From an uncultured beta proteobacterium (GTDB lineage Bacteria; Pseudomonadota; Gammaproteobacteria; Burkholderiales; Burkholderiaceae_C), in the NCBI GenBank assembly GCA_903928325.1, contig CAIYQF010000295.1:1-5350 (forward strand): DNA of 5,350 nt, in the 5' to 3' direction. Positions 5,315 to 5,350 of this stretch are shown here, piece after piece. The first letter of the stretch is position 1; every line of letters begins with the position of its first letter. Both the position numbers and the translations under genes were made by a program. The notes below the pieces were generated by a model that saw only the letters and a list, made by a program, of their open reading frames with translations, ran no database searches and had not been told where the DNA came from.

Positions 5315-5350
5315 AATTGGACTCGCTGCGTTTACCCAGCTGCTGGCGCA
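5313..5350 (-). CDS. Possible last codons of a convergent gene (partial)
   Basis: On the minus strand the right edge reads RQQLGKRSESN and then TGA (5313-5315), a polar tail typical of a protein C-terminus. Its stop overlaps the right arm of the inverted repeat. Eleven codons are too few to name a product. A competing reading on the plus strand is a GTG start at 5286, with GGAG six bases before it, encoding MAPSRCRSCSIGLAAFTQLL onward. I lean to the convergent reading because of the symmetric hairpin, but only sequence to the right can decide. Confidence 0.25.
   Translation of the reverse strand, partial: RQQLGKRSESN

Overview
The window looks like part of a betaproteobacterial chromosome, most likely Burkholderiales and perhaps Comamonadaceae. 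This placement rests on the G/C-rich third codon positions of the exb genes, the exbB-exbD-exbD-tonB gene order, and a TonB C-terminal domain with a cysteine-containing GVACPTQVAPEMP-type start. It is an inference from style, not from a database match.

The left half is on the minus strand and is transcribed right to left. It holds a small diheme cytochrome b561 (2044-2619), then an exported purple-acid-phosphatase-type metallophosphoesterase (502-1983), then a 210-bp gap, then the first 97 codons of a TonB-dependent outer-membrane receptor (1-291) that runs off the left edge. The gap contains a 32-codon basic plus-strand ORF of doubtful status. The b561 and phosphatase genes are 60 bp apart and probably share a transcript.

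The right half is on the plus strand and is a compact four-gene operon: exbB (2964-3725), exbD1 (3733-4161), exbD2 (4174-4602) and tonB (4599-5282, overlapping exbD2 by ATGA). Together these encode a complete TonB energiser with two different ExbD subunits. Just past tonB is an inverted repeat and possibly the last codons of a convergent gene.

The two halves diverge from a 344-bp non-coding region (2620-2963). It holds a candidate exbB promoter, overlapping dyads just upstream of it, and a 7-bp-stem hairpin in the exbB leader.

Read as a unit, this looks like an uptake locus. The receptor would bring a substrate across the outer membrane, powered by the neighbouring ExbB/ExbD/TonB complex. 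The exported phosphatase would process a phosphoester on one side of that membrane. The b561 would supply electrons, either for the phosphatase metal centre or for ferric reduction. The component families are well supported; the substrate and the functional link are hypotheses. I saw no CRISPR array, tRNA, rRNA or insertion sequence.
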